Counted from the stretch's first letter, positions 21,959 through 31,306 are shown. The stretch is 51,821 nucleotides of DNA from Streptomyces sp. JJ38 (GCF_019303475.1 NZ_JABLSI010000037.1:1-51821), one strand, 5' to 3'. A program made the numbers and translations. The notes: a model not told the origin generated them from the letters alone.

Positions 21959-22818
21959 CCGAAGCCGTCCTCGTCGCCCTGCGGGGCGCGTCCTTCGCCT
22001 ACGAGGACGGCCCGACCGTCCTCAGCGGGCTCGACTTCGCGGTGCGGGAGGGGCGGGCGCTCGCGCTGCTCGGCCGCAACGGCAGCGGGAAGACCACGCT
22101 GATGCGGCTGCTCAGCGGCGGCCTCCGCCCGCGCGACGGCGAACTGACGCTCCGGGGGCGGGCGGTGACGTACGACCGCAAGGGGTTGCTGCGCCTGCGC
22201 ACGACCGTCCAGCTGGTCGTCCAGGATCCGGACGACCAGCTCTTCGCCGCCTCCGTCGCCCAGGACGTGTCCTTCGGCCCGCTCAACCTGGGCCTGCCCG
22301 ACGAGGAGGTGCGGGCGCGGGTCGACGAGGCCCTGGCGGCGCTGGACATCGCCGGCCTGGCCGACCGGCCCACCCATCTGCTCTCCTACGGCCAGCGCAA
22401 GCGCACCGCGATCGCCGGCGCCGTCGCCATGCGGCCCCGCGTCCTCATCCTGGACGAGCCGACGGCGGGGCTCGACCCGGACGGTCAGGAGCGGCTGCTG
22501 GCCACGCTGGACGGGCTCCGCTCGGGTGGCACCACGGTCGTGATGGCCACCCACGACGTCGACCTCGCCCTGCGTTGGGCCGACGACGTCGCACTGCTCA
22601 CCCCGTCCGGGGTGCGCACCGGACCCGCGTCCGAGACGCTGGGCCGCACCGAGCTCCTGACGGAGGCGGGGCTGCGGCTGCCGTGGGGGATCGCGACGGC
22701 GCGACTGCTGCGCGAGCAGGGGCTGTTGAGCGAGGCCGACACGGGACCGCGGACGGCCGAGGAGCTCGCCGCGCTGTCCGCCGCGCTCGCCGGACCGAGA
22801 CCGCCGGCGGAGGCCTGA
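21955..22818 (+). CDS. cbiO: Cobalt ECF transporter ATPase CbiO
   Basis: This 287-aa ATPase powers cobalt uptake. It has Walker A LGRNGSGKTTL (about residues 37-47), the Q-loop VQDPDDQLFAASV (the ECF-type Q-loop), and Walker B VLILDEPTAGLDPDG. The signature region reads LLSYGQRKRTAIAG: the canonical LSGGQ is LSYGQ, as in many CbiO proteins. The H-loop is MATHDVDLALRWADD. The ATG overlaps the cbiQ stop (ATGA). The gene ends the riboswitch-controlled operon and is followed by a hairpin. Confidence 0.93.
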   Translation: MTEAVLVALRGASFAYEDGPTVLSGLDFAVREGRALALLGRNGSGKTTLMRLLSGGLRPRDGELTLRGRAVTYDRKGLLRLRTTVQLVVQDPDDQLFAASVAQDVSFGPLNLGLPDEEVRARVDEALAALDIAGLADRPTHLLSYGQRKRTAIAGAVAMRPRVLILDEPTAGLDPDGQERLLATLDGLRSGGTTVVMATHDVDLALRWADDVALLTPSGVRTGPASETLGRTELLTEAGLRLPWGIATARLLREQGLLSEADTGPRTAEELAALSAALAGPRPPAEA

Positions 22819-22822
22819 CCGC

Positions 22823-22871
22823 ACGTCCCGTCCCCCCGGCCCGTGCCGGGGACGTGGGGCCGACGGGACGT
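22823..22871 (+). terminator. Two-tier hairpin terminator after cbiO
   Basis: An outer 10-bp pair (ACGTCCCGTC at 22823-22832, GACGGGACGT at 22862-22871) encloses an inner 7-bp hairpin (CCCCGGC at 22834-22840, GCCGGGG at 22845-22851; 4-nt loop). It begins 5 nt after the cbiO stop. Confidence 0.75.
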
Positions 22872-23496
22872 CGCCATGCCAGAGGCATACACCACTGGCA
22901 CACCCCTGTCGCCCGGGGCGGCATGGCGTGCGAGTTCGCGCGGGCGTTAAGGTGCGGTTGTTTTCGACGGTGCGCCGGCCTCGGCCGGTGACGGGGGCCG
23001 TCCACGTGCGGAGCGTTCCGCGCGGACCACTGCCGGCATCACCGGCCCGTGCTCGCGCACTTCGCCGCCCGGTACCGGCCCCCGGTGTTCGCGCGGTGCG
23101 TTTCACCGCACCTCCAGTGAGGAGAGCTGCAACACGTGAATGGCATACGGGGCCGCGGACTTGTGTGTGGGTGCTGTGAAAGTCCGGCGGCCGGGTGAGC
23201 ACGTCGATGGCGGCTGAGAATCCCCGACCCCCGCGGTTATGGCACCCCGCCGGTCTCCGTCTCCGCGCCCGGTCCAGAGCTGCTCCAACGGGTCTGAAAA
23301 GTTTCGTTCATGACCTCAGTTTGGACATTCACCAGCGATTTGTTGCAAGGTGTTGTGGCGCAAAGTCACGTACCGCTACCCGAGGTGCCGACTGCCCCCG
23401 CAACGCTGTGCCACCCCACCCCCCATCCCCCAACACAGCTAGGCGTTCACGCGTGTTATTGACCAGGACCCGGGCTCCTCGCGAGGGGGCCGCGAC
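22872..23496. other. Long leader or intergenic region before the sensor kinase
   Basis: No protein-like frame was found in these 625 bases. A relatively AT-rich patch (about 23296-23375, with AGTTTGGACATTCACC and TTGTTGCAAGGTGTTG) probably contains the promoter of the kinase operon, but no -10/-35 pair is convincing. I see no known riboswitch motif. The length is unusual for this compact genome. Confidence 0.4.
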
Positions 23497-25983
23497 GTGA
23501 CGATCAGCCGCCGCCTCGTACTCCTCGTCTCCATCCCGCTGGCCGTGGCGCTGGCCTTCGCCGTGCTGGGCCTGGTGCCGGCGACCACCCAGACCATCCA
23601 GGCGCACCGGCTCACCACGATGGCCGAGGTCGCCGGTTCCGCGGCCAGACTGACCCACCGGCTGCAGGACGAACGCACCGCCGCGACGGCACTGGTGGCC
23701 GGCGAGAGCGAGGCCAGGGACTTCGCCGAGCGCGCGGGCGAGACCGACGCCGCCGTCCGCGACTTCCGTGCCCGCAGCGCCGACCTGTCCTCCGTGCCGG
23801 GGAAGGCCCAGAGCGCGCTCCAGCGCGTCGAGAGCTCCCTGGAGCACCTTCCCTCGCTGCGAGCCCAGGCCCGCTCCGGGAACAGCTCGCTCTCCTCGCT
23901 TGCCTTCGGCTACCGGATCGCCGTCGCCGACCTCATCGACTTCCGGGACGGCATCGCCCTGTCCGACGGCGTGTCCGCGACCACCGCCGACCACATCCGG
24001 GCCGCGGCCTCCCTCTCCCGCGCGGGCGAACACCTGGCCCGGCAGCAGGTCGTCGTCCTGCGGGCGATGTCCAGCGGCGGCTTCACCCCGGCGTCCAAGC
24101 GGTCCTTCGAAGCCACCCGGCTCGGCTACGCCGACTCCGTCCGCGTGCTGTTCGACATCGGCAAGCAGGAGTGGCGCACCTGGTTCGAGTCCACCCTCTC
24201 GGGCCCCGAAACGCTGGCCGCACGCGGTCTGGAGGACCGGGCCGGCCGGGCCGAGCCGGGGCGGGAGCTGGGCATCCCCGGCGGCGACTGGCAGAAGGCG
24301 ACCGCCGAGCGGATCGAGCTGCTGCGAGTCATCGAACAGCGGGTGGGGGTCGACGTCCACCAGGACGTCGTCGACTCCCGGGACGCGCTCGCCTGGTGGG
24401 CCGTCGCACAGGTCGGCCTGGTGCTGCTCACGCTTGTCGTGGTCGTGCTCATCGCCGTCCGGTCGGGACGGCTGATGATCCGCCGGCTGCGGGACCTGCG
24501 CAACGCCGCCCACGACGTCGCCCACGTGCGCCTCCCGAAGGTGGTGACCGAGCTCTCCCAGCCGGGGGCCCTCAGCGGGGCGAGCCCCGAGGAGATGGCG
24601 ATGGCCTCCGGCCGTCCCGTCACCACGACCGGCAGGGACGAGATCGGCGAGGTGGGCGAGGCGTTCAACGCCGTCCACTACGAGGCGGTGCGGCTGGCGG
24701 CCCGACAGGCGCTGTTCCACGAGAAGTTCGCCGAGACGCTCGTCGGCGTCGCCCGCCGGGGTGCCCAGCTCACCAGCGTCATGGTCACCGAACTGGACGC
24801 CGTCCAGCGCGACGAGGCCGACCCCGAGCGGATGAAGGCGCTCTTCGCCCTCGACCACCTCGCCGTACGCATGGAGCGCAACACCAACAACCTGCTGGTG
24901 CTCGGGGGTTACGGTCACGGCCGGGTCCGCGTCGACGACGTGCCCTGCTCCACCGTGATCGTCGCCGCCGCGCAGCAGATCGAGCGCTTCGACCGGGTCG
25001 AACTGGGCATCGTCGAACCCGGGATCGGCATCGCCGCCCGCGTCGTGCACGATGTCGCCCACATCCTCGCGGAGCTGCTGGACAACGCCACCCGGTACTC
25101 CCCGCCGGACAAGCGGGTCGGCGTGGCGGTCTGGCGGCTGTGGGACCGGGCCGTCCTGCAGGTCGTCGACGAGGGTGTGGGCATCAACGCCGATCGGCGC
25201 GCCCGGCTCAACGCGGCCCTGGCCGAGCCGCCGACCGAGCTCGGCGACGTCCGGTCCATGGGCCTGCACGTCGTCGCCCGGCTGGCGGCCCGCCACGGCA
25301 TCTCCGTCGAACTGCGGGACTCCGCGGGGCCGGGCACGATCGCCGAGGTCACCCTGCCGCACTCGGTACTCGCCGACGTCTCCGCGAAGGAGGCGGCGCG
25401 CGAGGAGGCGGCCCTGCGGCCGCTCATCGCCACCGCCAGCCGGGAGACGACCGACGAGCGGGCCACCGTGGCGGTGGCCGCCGTAGGAGCCCGGAACGCG
25501 TCCGGCGGGGGGACGGCCGACGCGTCCGGCGGGGGGACGACGAGCGACGATTCCCGCAAGGGGACGACGACCGGGGTGCGCGGCACGGGGCGGCGGGACG
25601 AGCCCGCCGAGCGCACCACCGGCGGCACGGACACCCCGGCCACCGGGCGCGGGCCCGGCGGGGCCCGGCGCACCCCCGGCCCCGACCCCGCGGCGCAGCG
25701 CGTGACCCGCTACAGCGCCGCCGGGCTGCCCGTACGACAGCGGCGCGGCGTGCCGGACCGGCCCGGACCGGGCCGCCGGGGCGACGACACCCTCCTGCGC
25801 CCCGCCGCTGCGGCCCGCCCGGCCAAACCGGCGCCGCGGCAGCGTGACTCGCGCCAGATCTCCGACGTCCTGGCGGCCTACACCCAGGGGATCAACCGCA
25901 GCACCAGCCGCCGCCAGCGACCCACCGGCGCGGAGACCATCCGTTCCGGCACCGACGACCACTCCAACGGAGCTCCCAGATGA
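23497..25983 (+). CDS. Nitrate/nitrite-sensor-like membrane histidine kinase
   Basis: This 828-aa protein has a transmembrane helix (about residues 6-28), a helical extracytoplasmic sensor resembling the NIT (nitrate/nitrite-sensing) domain (about 40-295), and a second transmembrane helix (about 300-322). A HAMP-like linker and a GHKL ATPase domain follow. The ATPase N-box is ELLDNATRYSPP (about 524-535) and the G1 box is VDEGVGI. A long, disordered, Gly/Arg/Thr-rich tail covers residues about 650-828. This is the layout of Streptomyces conservon (CvnA) kinases. The dimerisation region has LDHLAVRMERN but no clear HxxxR-type phospho-His. GTG at 23497 has GAGGGGG about 7 nt upstream. It overlaps the Roadblock gene by 4 nt. 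No response regulator gene is nearby. Confidence 0.88.
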   Translation: MTISRRLVLLVSIPLAVALAFAVLGLVPATTQTIQAHRLTTMAEVAGSAARLTHRLQDERTAATALVAGESEARDFAERAGETDAAVRDFRARSADLSSVPGKAQSALQRVESSLEHLPSLRAQARSGNSSLSSLAFGYRIAVADLIDFRDGIALSDGVSATTADHIRAAASLSRAGEHLARQQVVVLRAMSSGGFTPASKRSFEATRLGYADSVRVLFDIGKQEWRTWFESTLSGPETLAARGLEDRAGRAEPGRELGIPGGDWQKATAERIELLRVIEQRVGVDVHQDVVDSRDALAWWAVAQVGLVLLTLVVVVLIAVRSGRLMIRRLRDLRNAAHDVAHVRLPKVVTELSQPGALSGASPEEMAMASGRPVTTTGRDEIGEVGEAFNAVHYEAVRLAARQALFHEKFAETLVGVARRGAQLTSVMVTELDAVQRDEADPERMKALFALDHLAVRMERNTNNLLVLGGYGHGRVRVDDVPCSTVIVAAAQQIERFDRVELGIVEPGIGIAARVVHDVAHILAELLDNATRYSPPDKRVGVAVWRLWDRAVLQVVDEGVGINADRRARLNAALAEPPTELGDVRSMGLHVVARLAARHGISVELRDSAGPGTIAEVTLPHSVLADVSAKEAAREEAALRPLIATASRETTDERATVAVAAVGARNASGGGTADASGGGTTSDDSRKGTTTGVRGTGRRDEPAERTTGGTDTPATGRGPGGARRTPGPDPAAQRVTRYSAAGLPVRQRRGVPDRPGPGRRGDDTLLRPAAAARPAKPAPRQRDSRQISDVLAAYTQGINRSTSRRQRPTGAETIRSGTDDHSNGAPR

Positions 25984-26384
25984 CCACGTCCACCGCCGAC
26001 CTGAACTGGATCCTGGGCGACTTCGCCCGGCACCTCCCGGAGGTCACCCAGGCGATCGCCGTGTCCGTCGACGGCCTCGCCCTGGCGTTCACCGGTGTCG
26101 AGCGCGACGACGCCGACCGGCTCGCCGCCATCGCGTCCGGCCTCGTCAACCTGCTCTCGGGAGCCGCCCAGGTCCTGCGCACCGACCCGGTGGAACACAG
26201 CTTGACCGCGATGGAGGGCGGCTACATGTTCTCCATGGCGGTCTCCAGCGGGGCCTCCCTCCTCGTGACCACCACCCGGGACGCGGACATCGGGGAGGTC
26301 AGCTACCGGATGGCGGAACTGATCAACCAGGTCGGCGACGCCCTGTCCCCCGAGATCCGGGACGGCCGGCAGCCCGCCTCCTGA
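25980..26384 (+). CDS. Roadblock/LC7 domain protein (CvnB-like)
   Basis: This 134-aa protein is a single Roadblock/LC7 domain. It opens with LNWILGDFARHLPEV and contains the typical DGLALA and ASGLVNLLSGAAQ segments. Such proteins regulate small GTPases and, in Streptomyces conservons, follow the sensor kinase. The usual next members, a DUF742 protein and a CvnD GTPase, are absent; an amino-acid/amide-type transporter follows instead. The ATG overlaps the kinase stop (ATGA), so the two are translated together. Confidence 0.9.
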   Translation: MTTSTADLNWILGDFARHLPEVTQAIAVSVDGLALAFTGVERDDADRLAAIASGLVNLLSGAAQVLRTDPVEHSLTAMEGGYMFSMAVSSGASLLVTTTRDADIGEVSYRMAELINQVGDALSPEIRDGRQPAS

Positions 26385-26463
26385 CCCTTCCCACGTCGGT
26401 CTGCCACCCCCCCCAGCAGCCCCAGCGGAAATGACCCCCCGAAGACGCACCTGGAGCCTCCCC

Positions 26464-27672
26464 ATGCCCTCGACCGCTCGCCCAGCCCACCGCGCCAGAA
26501 CCCGCACCGCCGCGGCGGCGGCGCTGGTCCTGGCCCTGACCGCCGCCACCGGATGCAGCAGCGACAGCGGAGACTCCGGCGGCGACACGGTCAAGGTCGG
26601 GCTGTTGGTCTCCCTCTCCGGCACCTACAAGACCGTCGGCACCGACATGCGGGACGGCTTCCAGCTGTACCTGGACACCCACGGCGGCAAGCTGGGCGGC
26701 CACGCGATCGACCTCGTGGTGGCGGACGAGGGCGACGGGCCGCCCACTGCGCTCCCCGCCGCCACCAAGCTGGTCAAGAAGGACAAGGTGGACGTCCTCA
26801 CCGGCGTCGTCGGCGGCGGCTCGGTGAACGCCGTCCTGCCGCTGGTGGACCAGTCGCGCATACCCTTCATCGGCTCCAACGCGCGGCCGACCGTCGAGAA
26901 CGTCGAATACGTCTGGCACACCAGCTACTTCTCCGACGAGCCGGGCGAGGCCATCGCGGAGTACGTGGCGAGCGAGACCGACGGGCCCGTCTACGCCATC
27001 GGCCCCGACTACCAGGGCGGTCACGACGAACTGCGCGGCTTCACCGACGCGTTCAAGAAGGCCGGGGGCGAACTGGCCAACCCCGAGGGGAAGACCACCT
27101 GGACCCCCTTCCCGACCACCACCAACTTCACCCCCTACTTCTCCGACATCGCCGCGTCGGACGCCGAGGCCGTCTACTGCTTCTACGCCGGCAAGGCCGC
27201 GATCGACTTCGTCAAGCAGTACGCCAAGTCCGACATCGCCGACGTGCCGCTGTACGCCGCGGGGTTCCTGACCGAGGGCAGCGTCCTGCCCGCCCAGGGC
27301 AAGGCGGCCGAGGGCATCAACTCCGTCCTCAACTACGCGGCGGACCTGGACAACGACGCCAACCGGAAGTTCGTCGCCGACTGGACCGCCCAGCACGACG
27401 CGCCGCCCACCACCTTCGCCATGGCCTCCTACGACGCCGCCGCGGTGCTCGACAAGGCCATCGCCAAGGCCGACAAGGACGGCGACGTCACCCCCGAGAC
27501 CATCAACAAGGCCATCGGATCGCTCGGGCAGATCGACAGCCCGCGCGGCCCGTGGGAGTTCAACCAGGACACCCACGCGCCGGTGCAGAAGTGGTACCTG
27601 CGCGAGGTCCGGCCGGACGGCGAGAAGCTGGCCAACGTCATGGTCCAGGACCTGGCGACGCTCGGCGGCTGA
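26464..27672 (+). CDS. LIV-type ABC importer substrate-binding lipoprotein
   Basis: This 402-aa protein is an exported lipoprotein that binds the substrate of the following ABC importer. Its signal peptide ends in a lipobox ATG-C with Cys31. The mature part is a type-I periplasmic-binding fold (Peripla_BP_6): VKVGLLVSLSGTYKTVG near the start, then HAIDLVVADEGD and VYAIGPDYQGGHDE. The family binds branched-chain amino acids, amides or urea, and the specificity cannot be decided here. The ATG at 26464 is chosen over 26431 because GGAG lies 8-9 nt upstream and the signal peptide is then of normal length. It follows the Roadblock gene by 79 nt without a visible terminator, so co-transcription with the kinase is possible. 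Confidence 0.88.
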   Translation: MPSTARPAHRARTRTAAAAALVLALTAATGCSSDSGDSGGDTVKVGLLVSLSGTYKTVGTDMRDGFQLYLDTHGGKLGGHAIDLVVADEGDGPPTALPAATKLVKKDKVDVLTGVVGGGSVNAVLPLVDQSRIPFIGSNARPTVENVEYVWHTSYFSDEPGEAIAEYVASETDGPVYAIGPDYQGGHDELRGFTDAFKKAGGELANPEGKTTWTPFPTTTNFTPYFSDIAASDAEAVYCFYAGKAAIDFVKQYAKSDIADVPLYAAGFLTEGSVLPAQGKAAEGINSVLNYAADLDNDANRKFVADWTAQHDAPPTTFAMASYDAAAVLDKAIAKADKDGDVTPETINKAIGSLGQIDSPRGPWEFNQDTHAPVQKWYLREVRPDGEKLANVMVQDLATLGG

Positions 27673-27673
27673 C

Positions 27674-29731
27674 GTGGACGTCCTGGACGCCCACCTCGTG
27701 CCGGCGGTGGACGGCGTGGCCTACGGGCTCCTGCTGTTCGTCGTCGCCGCCGGCCTGAGCCTGGCCTTCGGCACGGCCGGGGTGCTGAACCTCGCCCACG
27801 GGACGCTGTACGCGGTCGGCGCCTACACCGGCGCCCACTTCGGCGACGGCACCTGGGGCGGGTTCCTCCTCGGCCTCGCCGCCGGGACGACCGTCGCCTG
27901 CCTGGCCGGGGCCCTGTTGTCGGCGGCCACCGCTCCGCTCGCCCGGCGCGGCCATCTCGCCGAGGCGCTGCTGACGTTCGGCCTCGCGCTGATCGGCGGC
28001 AACCTGCTCGTCGAGCTCTTCGGCGCGGACGAGATGCCGGTACGCGTGCCCGAGGCCCTGGACGCCTCCGTCTCCCTCCTCGGCCACCGCTACCCCGCCT
28101 ACCGGCTCGGGTTCATCGTCATGGCCGTCGTGCTCGCCGGGGCCGGCACCTGGGCGCTGACCCGCACCCGGGCCGGTGCGGCCGTCCGGGCCGCGGCGGA
28201 CGACCCGCAGATGCTCGCGGCCACCGGCTTCAGCCCCCGGGCCGTCCACACCGGCGTGCTCGCCGTGGCCGGCGCGCTCGCCGGTGCCGCCGGGGTGCTC
28301 GGCGCGCCGATCATCGGTCCCGGGCCGGGCGCCGCCGAGACGGTGCTCATGCTCTCGCTCGTCGTCGTGGTGCTGGGCGGGCTGCGCTCGCTGTGGGCCA
28401 CGCTCCTGGCGGCCCTCGCCGTCGGCGAGGTGCAGACGCTGGGGGTGTCACTCGCCCCGGACTGGGCGCCCTACCTGCTGTTCGCCGCGATGGCGGCGGT
28501 GCTGATCCTGCGTTCCCGGCTCACCCTGGAGCCGCGGTCGGCGCCCGCGTCCGGCCCGGAACGCGGCGGCCCCGGCCCCCTCGCCCGGTTGCGGCGGCAC
28601 CTGCCCGGGAGCCAGCTGACGGGGCGGCCTCGGCCTGGGCGACTGTGGCGTGAGCGGCTGCGGCCCGAGCGGACGAGGGCGGCCGACGACGGCCGGTGCG
28701 CTCCCGCGCCGTCCTCCGCCCGCCGGACGACCCCGCTCGTCCTCTCCACCCCGGCGCCCCTCCGACGGGCGCTGCCGTCCCTGGGACTCCTCGGGCTCCT
28801 CGCCGTCCTGCCGCTGACGCTGGACGCCTACGCCGTCTCCCTCGTCGGCTACGCCCTCGCGCTGGGGCTGCTCGCCGTCAGCGTCACCGTCCTGACCGGC
28901 TACGCGGGACTGCCGACCCTCGGCCAGACCGCGCCGTTCGCCGTGGGCGCCTACGCCACCGCGCTCCTGGCCGACGCCGGGTGGACGACGGGTCCGCTGC
29001 TGGTGCTCGTGGCGGCGACCGGCGGGGCGCTCTTCTCCCTGCTGACCGGCCCCGCCGTCATCCGGGCCCGCGGCACGACCGTCTTGATGATCACGCTGGC
29101 CATCGGCGAGCTCACGGTCATCGCGATCGACCAGATGCGCTGGCTCACGGGCGGCACCGACGGCTTCGTCGGCTTCGCCCCGGTGCGCTGGCTGTGGTTC
29201 ACCGAGCCGCTGACGGACGAGTTCGCCGTCTACGGGTACGCGCTCACCGTCGCCGCCGTGGCCGTCGCCCTGACCCTGCTCGTCCTGCACTCACCGGCCG
29301 GCCGGCTGCTCACCGGCGTCCGCGCCGCCGAGGCCAGGATGCGGGCCTCCGGGCACCCCGTGGGGCGCTACCTGCTGACGGCCTACGTCGGCGCGGGCGC
29401 CCTCGCCGGGGTCGGCGGCTCCCTCATGGTCACCGTGCGCTCCTACGTCTCCCCGGCCGACGTCGGCTTCGAGATCGCCGCCTTCGCCCTGCTCGCTGCC
29501 GTCATCGGGGGCACCAGTTCGGTGCCGGGAGCGCTCCTGGGCGCCGGGCTGATCGTCATGACCCGCGACTGGCTCGCCGGGGCCTGGCCCGGGCACGGGC
29601 CCCTCGTGCTCGGCGTGCTCTTCGTCGCCGTCGTCTACCTGCTGCCGCGCGGGCTCGCGGGGCTGCGCCCGCCGCGCGGCCCGCTCCGGGTGCGGGCGAC
29701 GGCGCGGCCGGTGGGGAAGGCGGTGTCGTGA
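27674..29731 (+). CDS. Fused LivH-LivM permease of a branched-chain amino-acid-type ABC importer
   Basis: This 685-aa protein carries two permease domains that are usually separate proteins. The first half (about residues 1-285) is LivH-like, with AGLSLAFGTAGVLNLAHGTLY, the hallmark NLAHG and a late ASTPS-free coupling loop. The second half (about 365-670) is LivM-like, with YAGLPTLGQTAPFAVGAY, the counterpart of the LSLGHAAF motif. A hydrophilic, Arg/Pro-rich linker of about 75 residues joins them. A GTG starts 1 nt after the binding-protein stop. The fusion guarantees 1:1 assembly of the two halves. It overlaps the ATPase gene by 4 nt. Confidence 0.88.
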   Translation: MDVLDAHLVPAVDGVAYGLLLFVVAAGLSLAFGTAGVLNLAHGTLYAVGAYTGAHFGDGTWGGFLLGLAAGTTVACLAGALLSAATAPLARRGHLAEALLTFGLALIGGNLLVELFGADEMPVRVPEALDASVSLLGHRYPAYRLGFIVMAVVLAGAGTWALTRTRAGAAVRAAADDPQMLAATGFSPRAVHTGVLAVAGALAGAAGVLGAPIIGPGPGAAETVLMLSLVVVVLGGLRSLWATLLAALAVGEVQTLGVSLAPDWAPYLLFAAMAAVLILRSRLTLEPRSAPASGPERGGPGPLARLRRHLPGSQLTGRPRPGRLWRERLRPERTRAADDGRCAPAPSSARRTTPLVLSTPAPLRRALPSLGLLGLLAVLPLTLDAYAVSLVGYALALGLLAVSVTVLTGYAGLPTLGQTAPFAVGAYATALLADAGWTTGPLLVLVAATGGALFSLLTGPAVIRARGTTVLMITLAIGELTVIAIDQMRWLTGGTDGFVGFAPVRWLWFTEPLTDEFAVYGYALTVAAVAVALTLLVLHSPAGRLLTGVRAAEARMRASGHPVGRYLLTAYVGAGALAGVGGSLMVTVRSYVSPADVGFEIAAFALLAAVIGGTSSVPGALLGAGLIVMTRDWLAGAWPGHGPLVLGVLFVAVVYLLPRGLAGLRPPRGPLRVRATARPVGKAVS

Positions 29732-30516
29732 CGTCACCGGTCCTTGAACTCGACGGTCTCACCCGCCGGTTCGGTAGCCTGGCCGCCGTCGACGGGGTCG
29801 GCCTCCGGCTGCCCGCGGGCGCCCGCCACGCCCTTGTCGGCCCCAACGGTGCCGGGAAGACCACTCTGCTCAACCTGATCGCCGGAACCGACCGGCCCGG
29901 GCGTGGAACCGTCACCCTCGACGGTCGCGACGTCACCCGGGCCGGGCCCGCCCGGCGCAGCCGTCTCGGTATCGCCCGCAGCTTCCAGCAGCCGCGCGCC
30001 ATCGGGGAGTTGACGGTGCTGGAGAACGTGGTGCTGGCGGGCTGGCGGCACCACGCACACGGCCCCGCCCTGTGGCGTCGGCCGGCGGCCCACCGCCGCC
30101 TCGCGCGGGACGCCCGCGGCCGGCTCGACGCCGTCGGGCTCGGCTCACACGCGGGGCGGCCCGCCGCGGACCTCTCCCACGGCCAGTGCCGCCTGCTGGA
30201 CCTCGCCGCCGCGCTCATGGGGGCGCCCCGGCTGCTGCTGCTCGACGAGCCCGCCGCCGGGCTCACCGACGCGGACCTCCCGCGGCTGCTCGACGTCCTC
30301 GCCGCCCTGGCCGACGACGTCGCGGTCCTCCTCGTCGAGCACCACACGGGCGTCGTCGCCGAGTTCGCGGACACCGTCACCGTCCTGACCGCCGGGCGCG
30401 TCCTGGTCACGGGACCCACCCGGGAGGCTCTGGCCCACCCCGCGGTGCGCGGCGCCTACCTCGGCACGCCCGGCGACGCACCGCGAGCCGAGGAGCACGG
30501 CCGATGCTCGAACTGA
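29728..30516 (+). CDS. livG: LIV-type ABC importer ATPase 1 (LivG-like)
   Basis: This 262-aa ATPase has Walker A VGPNGAGKTTLLNLIAGT, the Q-loop region RSFQQPRAIGELTVLENV typical of LivG, and Walker B LLLLDEPAAGL. The signature reads LSHGQCRLLDLAAAL, so the canonical LSGGQ is LSHGQ. The GTG at 29728 overlaps the permease stop. It overlaps the second ATPase gene by 13 nt. It presumably forms a heterodimer with LivF. Confidence 0.9.
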   Translation: MTSPVLELDGLTRRFGSLAAVDGVGLRLPAGARHALVGPNGAGKTTLLNLIAGTDRPGRGTVTLDGRDVTRAGPARRSRLGIARSFQQPRAIGELTVLENVVLAGWRHHAHGPALWRRPAAHRRLARDARGRLDAVGLGSHAGRPAADLSHGQCRLLDLAAALMGAPRLLLLDEPAAGLTDADLPRLLDVLAALADDVAVLLVEHHTGVVAEFADTVTVLTAGRVLVTGPTREALAHPAVRGAYLGTPGDAPRAEEHGRCSN

Positions 30517-31235
30517 CCTCGCTGACCGCCGGATACCACGGCGGTACCGTCCTGCACGGCCTGGACGCCGAGGTCCCGGCCGGGGGCGTGCACGCCGTCG
30601 TGGGCCACAACGGCGCGGGCAAGACCACCCTCGTCCACGCCGTGGCGGGCCTGCTGCGGCCCGGCTCGGGCACGGTGCGGCTGGACGGCACGGACGTCAC
30701 CGGCTGGCCGCCGCACCGCGTCGCCCATGCCGGCATCGGCCTCGTGCCCCAGGGGCGCCGCGTCTTCGGCTCGCTGACGGTCGCGGAGCACCTGCTCCTG
30801 GCCCACCGCCCCCGGCGCCGGGCGGGCGCGGTGGGCGGCGAGTGGGGCATCGGGCGGGTGCTCGACCTGCTGCCCCGCCTCGGCGAGCGGCGCGGCCACC
30901 GCGGCGGCGAACTCTCCGGCGGGGAGCAGCAGATGCTCGCCCTCGCCCGGGCACTCCTCGGCTCGCCGCGGGTGCTGCTGCTCGACGAGCCGACCGAGGG
31001 GCTCGCCCCGGGCCTGACCCGACAGGTGCACGCCCTCGTCGGAACCCTCGCCGCCGAGGGGCTCGCGGTGCTGCTGGTCTCCCCGAGCCCCGAGTCGGCC
31101 GCGGCCTGTGCGGACACGGTGACGGTCCTCACCTCGGGCCGGGTGACCGCCCGGTTCGACGGCGCCGAGGTGCGCGCGGACCAGGCGGCCCTGCGCGAGG
31201 CACTCGCCCTGGCGCCCCTGCGCGCCGAGGGCTGA
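30504..31235 (+). CDS. livF: LIV-type ABC importer ATPase 2 (LivF-like)
   Basis: This 243-aa ATPase has Walker A GHNGAGKTTLVHAVAGL, the LivF-type IGLVPQGRRVFGSLTVAEHL, a canonical signature LSGGEQQMLALARAL, and Walker B VLLLDEPTEGLAPGL. The H-loop His is replaced: the segment reads VLLVSPSPESA where LivF has LVEQ. Such replacement is common in LivF. The ATG at 30504 overlaps livG. It ends the transporter operon, 51 nt before a hairpin. Confidence 0.9.
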   Translation: MLELTSLTAGYHGGTVLHGLDAEVPAGGVHAVVGHNGAGKTTLVHAVAGLLRPGSGTVRLDGTDVTGWPPHRVAHAGIGLVPQGRRVFGSLTVAEHLLLAHRPRRRAGAVGGEWGIGRVLDLLPRLGERRGHRGGELSGGEQQMLALARALLGSPRVLLLDEPTEGLAPGLTRQVHALVGTLAAEGLAVLLVSPSPESAAACADTVTVLTSGRVTARFDGAEVRADQAALREALALAPLRAEG

Positions 31236-31286
31236 GCGGGCGCGGGAACCCCGCGAGCCCGGCACCGGGGGAGGCGCCCGGGGAGC

Positions 31287-31306
31287 CCGGGCTTCGGGAA
31301 GCCCGG
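31287..31306. terminator. Hairpin between convergent livF and the FAD monooxygenase gene
   Basis: An 8-bp stem (CCGGGCTT at 31287-31294, AAGCCCGG at 31299-31306) with a CGGG tetraloop lies between two convergent stop codons and may end transcription from both sides. Confidence 0.65.
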
